Assembly (NCBI GenBank): GCA_028023455.1
Contig: JAQFVV010000043.1
Span: 3,037,483-3,101,482, forward strand
Direction of reading: 5' to 3'
Origin: Epiperipatus broadwayi
Lineage: Eukaryota; Onychophora; Udeonychophora; Euonychophora; Peripatidae
Length of the DNA stretch: 64,000 nt
Each line of letters starts with the position of its first letter. The first letter of the stretch is position 1. The notes below the pieces were generated by a model. That model did no database searches. It was not told where the DNA came from and saw only the letters and a list, made by a program, of their open reading frames with translations. The position numbers were made by a program, and so were the translations under genes. Below are positions 22,598-32,849 of the stretch, piece after piece.

Positions 22598-23833
22598 GAA
22601 ACTGGAGAAAAGCAGTCTACAGTGGATGATAAAAAATCTAATATTTATGATGTTCCAGAACAAGTGACAAAAAACATTTCACAATCTGTGATTTTACCAG
22701 ATTTCCAGCCACTTAGTTTATCAAATGGACGTGATACAAAAAAACCAGAAACCAATGGTAGTTTAACAGTTTCCATTCCTGAAATTCAAAATGAATATTC
22801 AAATAATTCTCAAATGGAAAAATCATCTCTTGAGATTTCTCCTGTTTCTATGAGGCAAAAATCTTCGAATCATTCAAACACTCTGAATATTCCTAGGCCT
22901 AAACCACCCAAACCTCCACGCCTTTCTTTAACATTGGGGCGAGGAGAATCTTTAAGTCTCAAATCTTCACCAGTAAGCAGTCCTCCACCATTATCTCCTA
23001 ATGCATATGATACATTATTAAAGCCCTCTCGACCAGTTGGGCGCAGTAGTTCATTAAGAACTTCTGACACTTCTTTGCCCAGTAGTGATGAAGAAAAATC
23101 AGCAGCTTTTAGATCATCATCTCTGGAAAGAAGTAAATCTTTGAGATTAGCTTGTCCAACTGATAACACTTCACACAAAAAGTCACAGTTTACTACTAAA
23201 ACTATTCCTAAAAGAAGAGCTCCCCCTCCTCCACTCTCAGCTCTTCTTAAACCTCCTGAAAAAACACCAACTAATTCACCTTCTTCACCAGGTTCTTCAC
23301 CTACATCAAGACCATTATTTCCTCCTCCACCTCCTCCTGATAAAAAATCTTTAAAACCACCACGGCCAACTTCACCACCAAGCAGATTGCCATGTTCTTC
23401 TCTTCCAAAGCCTAGTATAATCTCATCACAACCCCAATCTCCTACCCAATTATTATCTAAATCTCTTCCACCATCTAGACCTAGATCTCCACCTCCACCT
23501 CGTCCTAAATCTCCATTATCACTTTTATCAGCTTCCCCATTGACATCTCAAATTACGAATTCTTCCCCTGATAAATCTGTTTCACAGGTTTCCTCCATTC
23601 AGACTATTACTTCCAATTCTTTACAACCATTATCTCTTCCTCCTCCTCCTTCTATACCTCTTCCTTCACCACCTGTTCATCATTCTCTCCCTATGGCTAC
23701 TCAAAAATCTGATAAACTGGAAACTCAAAATGAAAAGCGACCTATTGTTAAAAGCGAGAATAAGAAAGTTCTAGATGAGAAGAAGAAAGAACAGCTAATG
23801 AGTGATAGTTTGGAAATGGTTAGAATTTTTCGA
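22598..23833 (+). CDS. LUBEL/HOIP-like E3 ligase, internal exon b (Ser/Pro-rich linker)
   Basis: A single 1236-base exon, 412 codons, phase 0, after a TTCTAG acceptor and before a GTAAGT donor. It begins ETGEKQSTVDDKKSNIYDVPEQ, so the first 20 residues end in a second IYDVP. The rest is low-complexity and surely disordered. It has RPKPPKPPR near residue 98, many RSSSL/RSKSL repeats (possible 14-3-3 or basophilic kinase sites), FPPPPPP (an Ena/VASP EVH1-type ligand, coded near 23318-23337) and several PPRP and RPRSPPPPRPKSP SH3-type ligands. It closes with a charged helix (ENKKVLDEKKKEQLMS). Long linkers before the conserved C-terminal half are usual in arthropod LUBEL. Codons are AT-rich like the surroundings, but the frame is open for 1.2 kb, which cannot be chance here. 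Confidence 0.88.
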
Positions 23834-25577
23834 GTAAGTTGATAATTTATTTTGATTTTTTATACTATTTGCATACGCACTTAAAGACATTAATAAAATA
23901 TTTAAAAGTAATTTTAAAATTTGGCACTAATTTTAGACAAAGAATGTTTTCAAAATTGATAATATATTTATAATTGAATTTAAAAACAAAAGCCTTTCTT
24001 TTTCTAAATACAGACTTACTGTACACTTAATAAATAATCAGAATGATACATTAAATTTCTATATTTCCATTAAAAAGATATTAAATGTTAACTCACTGTA
24101 AATCACAAGATTTCATGTAAGTTAATTTGTAAAAGGAAATAGCAGATTAAATGTGAAGAGAGTAATATCTTCATGTTCTCAAATCAAGATGCTTTATATT
24201 GGCCTATATAAATAAGAATTTAGGTTAAACTTAAGATGGCCGCTTTTCTCTTTATAAAGTACTTATCTTGGGTTGAAGTTTGAGAGTTCCCTCTATAGTC
24301 AAAAAACTACATCATTTGGCTATTATACAATCATTTAAGTTGCACGTGAAAAAGGTTAAAGCCTTTGTCTTTCTAATTATAGACTTATTGTGCACATAAT
24401 AAATATTCAGAGTGAAACATTTTATTTGTAAGTGTATTTTTTGTTCTGGTTTATATTGTTCTATAAATTAAAATTGACACATATTTTACTTCGTTTTCAA
24501 TATTTAGAAGTTAAATTACTGTTAAGCTAAGATTAATAGCTAAGGTGAAGCTATAAGTTTGTTATTAGTGAGCCTCTATTTCTGGACTTAGCGCTTTCGG
24601 AACACCTACAGCTCCATAATCATAGTCCTTTTTACATGCTGTTGATTCTATGCAAATGCATGCAAATTATAACATCCATCTTTTTGAGATCGTGAAGCAC
24701 GTGTCTTTTCTATTGATTGAATTTTTTATAAGACTATACAGTATACAATAAATAAAAGCACACAATAAATAAAATTTCAAAAATTCTAATTATGTTGTAT
24801 TGGTTATACAAATATGTTTTACTGATCTGATTATTTTCTCTATTTAATTCATTGAATAAAATAAGTAAGCTAGATCAGAAATAAACTTTTTATGCATTTA
24901 ATAGACTGTTTAAAATCAAAGTTTACAATTTAGATGAGCTGAAGATAATGGATAATGGATATAATCAATCAAAGTTACCACCCTTAGTAGAAGCAAATAA
25001 TTCAGTAAATTGTGATTTATTATTTAGCACTAGAACAGGAACTTTAAATATAAAGGAACAAATGTAAAGAAAACAAAAGTTTTAAATTGGTATGTAACAT
25101 GTGTGGGACAAGAAATGCTGAATATTTATTATTAAAATAATTACTTTTGATAAAAATAGAGAAACAATGAAAATTACTGAGTACATATAATGAGAAATAA
25201 GATTATAGTGGATGAGAAATATCGGACAAATTAAAAAACAAAATAGTGAAAGAAAATGAAGAGGATTGTTGAAACTGCAAAAGAAAAATAGAAATTAGTG
25301 ATAAAGGTTTTGCAAATATAATATATATAAATTAAGAAATAGTTACAATATATCATATCCCATGTTTGAATAAATTGAATATGCATTTGGTATTATGGGG
25401 TTATTACCAAGAAACAGTAGTGGAGCAAATTTATCATTCAATGGCTGCAAGCATTATATTATATTGCTATCAATTTTCAAATGCCTTAAATTTATATTTT
25501 TTAAATTGAACAGTTGTCCCTTTCAGTATCATCTGAAGTTTGTCTCTATTTTGCAAAAATCAAATTAGTTTAAATGT
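23834..25577. other. intron sequence, no gene recognised
   Basis: A diverged direct repeat of about 65 bases occurs at 23990-24055 and 24360-24425 (AAGCCTTT...CTTA-TG-ACA-TAATAAAT). The stretch just before the LTR element may belong to an older element that the LTR element split, but I could not name it. Confidence 0.35.
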
Positions 25578-28069
25578 TGTAACAGTCAAAACACATGTAT
25601 CTCGTTAACATATTGCAGAATTCGACCACCACACAGAACAGCAGCACCATCGAGTAGCGAAGCCACCGGTAATACTGAGTTCGAACATAGTTTATCGGTT
25701 CCACAATACAATCTACGGAATAACGCCTCTGATGCGACATAAGTAAACACCTCCTTAGGCACGGTGGTCAGGGAGATGCACGAGATTCATGGGTTTTGTT
25801 TCCGAGTTGGCCAACAATCAAACGAATATTAATTAATATATAGAATCGAGGAAATGTCTATAATGGGCATCGAATAAATGAAAACTTAACTACAGACGTA
25901 TATTTAGAATTATTTATTTACGTATTTAATAAAAGAAAACATTATTAATGTGATTAATCATATTTTAAATTCAAAGTCTCAACAGCTAATTGATAATATT
26001 AAATATATAAAAATACATTTATTTATATGGAGCATTTATTTATATGAAGGCATAATCTAGCTACCTAGGGTTCTCGAGTGAGTATTTCTAATGCGTGCTG
26101 TAAGGAATTTATACTTTGCACTGCAAGAGTCATCAGTAACGGCGGACATACATTTATTTAATAAAATATTTATTTTACGACAAAGGGCAAACATTTATTT
26201 GAGAGTATATGACGAAGATAATGCCGAGGCGGAGTGATAGAGAGAATAATAAACTAAATAAAAGAACACGTGGTACGCTTTAGAAGGGCGATGTAAAATG
26301 GCAGCGCTGAAACTGCAATGCCGTGAATAAGTTATAAGGGTTTCGGGTTGGTCTCTGCCGCGACCCGAAGAGGTAAGGTGTCACATGAGCATAACCAGGG
26401 ACAAGCGGTCCGTGTCGCAATTTGCCAGCTGGCTGCGTGACGGTCGTCAAGCCCTACGGGAACATTATCATGTCCGCTTGTGTAGGACGACTGGGGTTAA
26501 TTCAACCCTAGAGAATCCGGAGTATTCACGGCGTGGAATGAGCCATCGGGGCTTCAAAACGTAACACATGTATGATATCTAAAAGATTGTGGTAATATTT
26601 AACTAGATTTCAAACTCGGCCCAACATTATCACCGTTGACTGAAAGAAAATTGGTGACTCTCAAAGAAATGAAATTTACATAATTATTCATTAACATTTA
26701 ATAATAAAAAAATATCTAAAAAGGGAATTATTACAGCGAGTATGCCAGCTATTACGGAGGAGTAGACCCTGCATTACAATAACTGATTCTTTGAATGCGT
26801 GTCGATTTATATGAAATTTAAGTTATTTATAAAAGCAAATATTAATGATAATTCGACACGCATTCACTGTTCAAGCGATTATGGATTTAGCTTTAAAACT
26901 AAGATAATTATGAGAAGGTAATATTTCAATGATAATTATAAATGAAATGTAGATTTAAGAAATACACACCTAAGAAGTGATAGAGGGAGGGTAAGCTAGA
27001 TTATGCGAGAAATTTACAGATTACATGAATTCTCAAATTTTAGTTTCTCAAAATTACAATTTTAACATTTAGAAGTTATACAAATAATAGGAGATGAGCT
27101 ATAGCTTATTATTACTAGAGTACTCTATAATTTGGAATACACACACAGGTACCTGTTTTATAAGATGTTTTCGTCCATTGGTTTAATAGCAGATTGTTCG
27201 TAATTAGAAGTTTTCTTTCTTGTCCTGGGCATGTTGTTTTATTGATTTTTTTTAACAGCAGCGGCTTTCTTGTTTATTTCAGGCAGCAGATCATTTTGGT
27301 GTTTTTACGATGGGCAAGGTGAAGCTCGGCATATAGTGGGCCCTCCCGGTGGAGAATAATTTCGGTGCTTACTCGGTCATACCTTGCAGTATTAATTTAT
27401 TTAAGATATTTTAGACGCTCCACTCGAGAGCAAAGCTAAAATTCAAGTCCAAGTCTCCAGCAAGTCTAAGATGGCCTCCTTTTTCTTATCTTGATCTTTT
27501 AAATTTTCTGTTCAGATATTTTTAGGTTTTATTTATCTTGCCCTCAGGATAATCAATGCTCTGCTGGTTTTAATTAGAAAGAAATTTGCTGTGCTATTGT
27601 TTGTTTTTCTTTACATTCGTTAATTACATTCTTTTGGAATTTTGCTATAATTAATTTATTATCTGTCACTGACCGATGCTTTTAAATTTTCAAAGACAAA
27701 AGGGAATAAAATTATTTTAACTTTAATTAATTATTGCATCAGATTTTGTTAGAATTATTATTTAACGAAATTTAAATTAGCAACAAATACGAACTTTATA
27801 AAATTCAAAATAACTGATTAATATTACACAAAATTTATTTAACTACAAGAAATCTAAATTATATTATTTTATCCGTATTTATTGCGTTTAATTTGAGATC
27901 GAAATGTGTGCGTGTTTATGCTGAATTCTACATATATTTATACATTTTTAATATTGTTACACACACAATTCGATACCAAAAAGTTTAAATTTGGGTGGGA
28001 TAGACCGGTCAGTGAGAGACGACAGAAAAAGGTGAAACTTGAGATTCGAATACGAATCTCACTGTTTCA
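25578..28069 (-). repeat. 3' LTR (left copy, 2492 bp)
   Basis: TG...CA ends. It carries a 14-bp inverted pair TGAATGCGTGTCGA / TCGACACGCATTCA near 26793-26865, a GC-rich segment at about 26330-26570, and a hairpin GAGATTCG-AATA-CGAATCTC at 28041-28060 next to its right end. All of these are shared with the other LTR. Confidence 0.93.
26330..26575 (-). other. GC-rich, structured segment within the LTR (also at 30820-31065)
   Basis: About 240 bases with much higher GC than anything around. The minus strand can fold locally, for example TTCGGGT...ACCCGAA over 28 bases and GGGTT-GAATT-AACCC. It is unchanged in both LTRs. It could be leader RNA structure (R/U5) or a packaging signal; this is inference. 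Confidence 0.5.
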
Positions 28070-28095
28070 TTTCCCCGTACTTCCCATGAACAATT
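28070..28095 (-). promoter_or_regulatory. polypurine tract
   Basis: The minus strand reads ATGGGAAGTACGGGGAAA directly against the TGAAACAGT start of the 3' LTR. A purine run in this place primes plus-strand DNA in LTR elements. Confidence 0.65.
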
Positions 28096-28534
28096 AAGGA
28101 AGAACAAAGAAGGCAAGAAAGAGAAAAAAAAATTTACATTACATAATTGAAAGACGAAAAGAAAAAAAATTATTGTTTTTACAGATATTGAAATAGAGAA
28201 AGCAGAGATTTCATGAAGTAACGAACAATTTATATACCCGGCTCTAGAATTTAAACTTTAATTTTAAAATGACCTAATTTGGCCGTGTCTGGTTAGCAAT
28301 CATGATAATACGATTAGTTAAACTGATTATAGATATAAAAAAAAATTATTAGACTAATATTAATTAACATAATATATATATATATAAAATTTTAAGAATA
28401 ATAATAATTAAATATACATAACAAAATTTCTATAATAAAGCCCAATATAATTTCCATTCAACCAATATTTTTTTTTTAAGTTCGTTTTACTAAATTTTAT
28501 ACACGGAATGGCCGTCCGAAATGCTCCAATATTG

Positions 28535-29476
28535 TTATAACCCCGGGTCAGGTGGATAATATATATCTCTTGTCATCGATGACCGCGGCCTTGGGTTTTC
28601 TAATCTTCGTCCTCGATCAGGTGGTTCTTTGGCCCACTGGTTCAAATCCAAGACAGTGAGAAATTTAATCATTTCTCCTATATCTTTTATGTGAATGCCT
28701 ATCACTAATGGTTGGATGGTTAGCGGCATGCTACGCTGGGTCGTTCTAAATTTCCATGTCCCCACATTCCACCAGTTTTTGGCAAAACCTTGCAGATGGT
28801 AATTAGCTATAGCAATCTGTTCATCTGGCCCTGTTTTATGAAATTTTAAGAACCTCTGTAGGCTCTCAAGGTGGGTTTGAGGGTTTTTTCTTATTTCCCC
28901 TCTAAAGATCTTGATGTGGATCATCTTGGCTAAATAGCTTGGGTGTCCGACGTCCATCTTCGCCTCTTCTTTAATGTTGACTTCCTTTTCTGGTTCTTGT
29001 GGGCCTTCATCGGTTGGAATGAGGTCTCTCTGCTCATCATATTTTTTTACCTCCACGACACTACCTGTTTGCTCTTCTATCAGAGGTTCATCAGACCTCT
29101 CTACCTTCATTTCACTCTGCCTGTCTTTAACCTCTTCTACCTTTTTACTAACTTTGGATATTCCCAACTGTTCCCTTATTACTTCTAACTCTCTCACTAT
29201 AGCGTCTTTAAATTCCTGACATTCCCTGACTCTTCTTTCTTTTTCTTCCTGTCTCCTTTTTGATTCTTCATCGCTTCTTTTTTTTATCTCCTCCTCATAC
29301 ATTTCCTTCATTACTTGCATACCCTGTCTGAGCATCTCCTTCATGAACTTGAAATTATAGTCCATGGATGCTCTGCATTGTTGCGGAGCTTCCCTTCGCT
29401 CGGGTGTCGACTCCAAAGCCTCAGATAAATCTAGCTGCTCTGTCTCAGTATTTTCTGTTTCCATTTTCTTATCCAT
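28535..29476 (-). CDS. Gag-like protein of the LTR element
   Basis: The 313-residue open frame starts at a Met followed by DKKMETENTETEQLDL. Residues about 45-125 are a charged coiled coil (KEMYEEEIKKRSDEES and on). Residues about 190-245 match the retrotransposon gag capsid pattern, with IHIKIFRGE, NPQTHLESLQRFLKFH, DEQIAIANYHLQGFAKNWW (I-x-x-F-x-G, W-x-x-F, A-x-x-x-L-x-G-x-A-x-x-W). The C-terminus is proline- and arginine-rich and ends YYPPDPGL. No CCHC knuckle or protease is seen. The intact frame in a recent insertion suggests that the protein may be made and used. A host-derived use cannot be excluded. Confidence 0.8.
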   Translation of the reverse strand: MDKKMETENTETEQLDLSEALESTPERREAPQQCRASMDYNFKFMKEMLRQGMQVMKEMYEEEIKKRSDEESKRRQEEKERRVRECQEFKDAIVRELEVIREQLGISKVSKKVEEVKDRQSEMKVERSDEPLIEEQTGSVVEVKKYDEQRDLIPTDEGPQEPEKEVNIKEEAKMDVGHPSYLAKMIHIKIFRGEIRKNPQTHLESLQRFLKFHKTGPDEQIAIANYHLQGFAKNWWNVGTWKFRTTQRSMPLTIQPLVIGIHIKDIGEMIKFLTVLDLNQWAKEPPDRGRRLENPRPRSSMTRDIYYPPDPGL

Positions 29477-30021
29477 TTATTTATTTATTTTTCACTAGTA
29501 GCATTTAACTATCCCCCACCGGTATCTTGGCCCTATAATACTCTTTCATTGCTCTATCTCTATTCTACATTGCTGCCCTTAATATACTTAACATATATAT
29601 TATAACTATCTATTAGTAACGCGTATAAGCCACTGCTGTCTATGACATATATATTTTTACTTTACTAAATTTTATTGTTAAAAACATAATAAGCTTCTGC
29701 TGTCTCATTTAGCTACTGATTATTATTATATATATAAAAGATATTTTTCTCGACATATATATATAAAAGATATTTCATTAGATCCGAGTATATCGTTCCT
29801 TCTTAAATTACACACACATCCCTGCTTTCCTTGAATTTGTTATTACGCCTGCCATCCTTTCACTCACTCGATCCACATTATTTCACTCGATTTCTTTTTT
29901 TTTTCATTATTTTTATCAAAACAAAATCGTATATATATAAAATAATTAGCCAACTCGGCAACGAACGCTAAAGAAATTTATCTGCGTTATTTTTGCTCAG
30001 GGTATCTATGGGTTTTATACT

Positions 30022-30045
30022 CGAAGCCTCACGTTATTGGCGCCA
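30022..30045 (-). promoter_or_regulatory. primer binding site, tRNA-Lys-like and diverged
   Basis: The minus strand reads TGGCGCCAATAACGTGAGGC, then TTCGAG. It resembles the complement of the 3' end of tRNA-Lys(CUU), TGGCGCCCAACGTGGGGC, with small differences. It is 22 bases inside the LTR instead of adjoining it, which is unusual. Confidence 0.6.
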
Positions 30046-30067
30046 AACGCTAAAAAAAATTTAACTA

Positions 30068-32560
30068 TGTAACAGTCAAAACACGTGTATCTCGTTAACA
30101 TATTGCAGAATTCGACCACCACACAGAACAGCAGCACCATCGAGTAGCGAAGCCACCGGTAATACTGAGTTCGAACATAGTTTATCGGTTCCACAATACA
30201 ATCTACGGAATAACGCCTCTGATGCGACATAAGTAAACACCTCCTTAGGCACGGTGGTCAGGGAGATGCACGAGATTCATGGGTTTTGTTTCCGAGTTGG
30301 CCAACAATCAAACGAATATTAATTAATATATAGAATCGAGGAAATGTCTATAATGGGCATCGAATAAATGAAAACTTAACTACAGACGTATATTTAGAAT
30401 TATTTATTTACGTATTTAATAAAAGAAAACATTATTAATGTGATTAATCATATTTTAAATTCAAAGTCTCAACAGCTAATTGATAATATTAAATATATAA
30501 AAATACATTTATTTATATGGAGCATTTATTTATATGAAGGCGTAATCTAGCTACCTAGGGTTCTCGAGTGAGTATTTCTAATGCGTGCTGTAAGGAATTT
30601 ATACTTTGCACTGCCAGAGTCATCAGTAACGGCGGACATACATTTATTTAATAAAATATTTATTTTACGACAAAGGGCAAACATTTATTTGAGAGTATAT
30701 GACGAAGATAATGCCGAGGCGGAGTGATAGAGAGAATAATAAACTAAATAAAAGAACACGTGGTACGCTTTAGAAGGGCGATGTAAAATGGCAGCGCTGA
30801 AACTGCAATGCCGTGAATAAGTTATAAGGGTTTCGGGTTGGTCTCTGCCGCGACCCGAAGAGGTAAGGTGTCACATGAGCATAACCAGGGACAAGCGGTC
30901 CGTGTCGCAATTTGCCAGCTGGCTGCGTGACGGTCGTCAAGCCCTACGGGAACATTATCATGTCCGCTTGTGTAGGACGACTGGGGTTAATTCAACCCTA
31001 GAGAATCCGGAGTATTCACGGCGTGGAATGAGCCATCGGGGCTTCAAAACGTAACACATGTATGATATCTAAAAGATTGTGGTAATATTTAACTAGATTT
31101 CAAACTCGGCCCAACATTATCACCGTTGACTGAAAGAAAATTGGTGACTCTCAAAGAAATGAAATTTACATAATTATTCATTAACATTTAATAATAAAAA
31201 AATATCTAAAAAGGGAATTATTACAGCGAGTATGCCAGCTATTACGGAGGAGTAGACCCTGCATTACAATAACTGATTCTTTGAATGCGTGTCGATTGAT
31301 ATGTTTTTTTAAGTTATTTATAAAAGCAAATATTAATGATAATTCGACACGCATTCACTGTTCAAGCGATTATGGATTTAGCTTGAAAACTAAGATAATT
31401 ATGAGAAGGTAATATTTCAATGATAATTATAAATGAAATGTAGATTTAAGAAATACACACCTAAGAAGTGATAGAGGGAGGGTAAGCTAGATTATGCGAG
31501 AAATTTACAGATTACATGAATTCTCAAATTTTAGTTTCTCAAAATTACAATTTTAACATTTAGAAGTTATACAAATAATAGGAGATGAGCTATAGCTTAT
31601 TATTACTAGAGTACTCTATAATTTGGAATACACACACAGGTACCTGTTTTATAAGATGTTTTCGTCCATTGGTTTAATAGCAGATTGTTCATAATTAGAA
31701 GTTTTCTTTCTTGTCCTGGGCATGTTGTTTTATTGATTTTTTTTAACAGCAGCGGCTTTCTTGTTTATTTCAGGCAGCAGATCATTTTGGTGTTTTTACG
31801 ATGGGCAAGGTGAAGCTCGGCATATAGTGGGCCCTCCCGGTGGAGAATAATTTCGGTGCTTACTCGGTCATACCTTGCAGTATTAATTTATTTAAGATAT
31901 TTTAGACGCTCCACTCGAGAGCAAAGCTAAAATTCAAGTGCAAGTCTCCAGCCAGTCTAAGATGGCCTCCTTTTTCTTATCTTGATCTTTTAAATTTTCT
32001 GTTCAGATATTTTTAGGTTTTATTTATCTTGCCCTCAGGATAATCAATGCTCTGCTGGTTTTAATTAGAAAGAAATTTGCTGTGCTATTGTTTGTTTTTC
32101 TTTACATTCGTTAATTACATTCTTTTGGAATTTTGCTATAATTAATTTATTATCTGTCACTGACCGATGCTTTTAAATTTTCAAAGACAAAAGGGAATAA
32201 AATTATTTTAACTTTAATTAATTATTGCATCAAATTTTGTTAGAATTATTATTTAACGAAATTTAAATTAGCAACAAATACGAACTTTATAAAATTCAAA
32301 ATAACTGATTAATATTACACAAAATTTATTTAACTACAAGAAATCTAAATTATATTATTTTATCCGTATTTATTGCGTTTAATTTGAGATCGAAATGTGT
32401 GCGTGTTTATGCTGAATTCTACATATATTTATACATTTTTAATATTGTTACACACACAATTCGATACCAAAAAGTTTAAATTTGGGTGGGATAGACCGGT
32501 CAGTGAGAGACGACAGAAAAAGGTGAAACTTGAGATTCGAATACGAATCTCACTGTTTCA
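30068..32560 (-). repeat. 5' LTR (right copy, 2493 bp)
   Basis: Nearly identical to the left LTR; differences include A to G in ACACATG/ACACGTG near the start and a small T-run change near 31306. For the element's minus-strand orientation this is the promoter-bearing copy. Confidence 0.93.
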
Positions 32561-32737
32561 ATGTAGCTCTCATACTTTAAATTGTATGCCCTCTTTCTTC
32601 CGATTTAGGGTTATCTCATATCCCTTGTAGTCTAAATGGCTGTAAATTTTTTTCAACTTTTTCAAATGACCAATTTCCCCCTCTTATTATAACTATTGGC
32701 AACAATAATAAAAAATCAGACTTATTTCATTATGCTG

Positions 32738-32832
32738 AGAGGTCAGCACAGCCACTTTGCAAAGCAAGCAGTTGGTTGCAGACAGTTGTTCGCCTCCCAG
32801 CCGATGCTATGACATATGGAAAACAAAAAAAA
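32738..32832 (+). mobile_element. degraded tRNA-derived SINE-like repeat, copy 3
   Basis: Contains GAGAGGTCAGCACAGCCAC, AGCAGTTGGTTGCAGACAGTTGT and CCGATGCTATGACATATGG followed by an A-rich tail, which align to the copies at 61187 and 4983. Box B has decayed (TTCGCCTCCC). Confidence 0.6.
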
Positions 32833-32849
32833 AAAAGAAAGAAATCAAC

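Larger units (their letters stand above)
25574..32564 (-). mobile_element. young gag-only LTR retrotransposon with 2.49-kb LTRs
   Basis: Two long direct repeats, 25578-28069 and 30068-32560, begin TGTAACAGT and end ACTGTTTCA (almost perfect short inverted ends), and 4-bp direct repeats ATGT flank the whole (25574-25577 and 32561-32564). I count only about a dozen differences between the LTRs, so insertion was recent. The 2.0-kb interior has a primer binding site next to the right-hand LTR, a polypurine tract next to the left-hand one and one gag-like gene, all on the minus strand. No protease, RT or integrase is present, so it must rely on enzymes from elsewhere. This fits the LARD-like, non-autonomous class. 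Confidence 0.93.

Noticed and set aside
22870-23178. 102-codon minus-strand frame
   Set aside because: Antisense of the long proline-rich exon b; the plus-strand reading is much longer and has splice sites.
27906-28097. Short frame present in both LTRs (also at 32397)
   Set aside because: It is repeated only because the LTR is repeated; it crosses the LTR edge with different ends and shows no protein features.
28943-29219. Two plus-strand frames of 81 codons
   Set aside because: Antisense of the gag-like gene on the minus strand.
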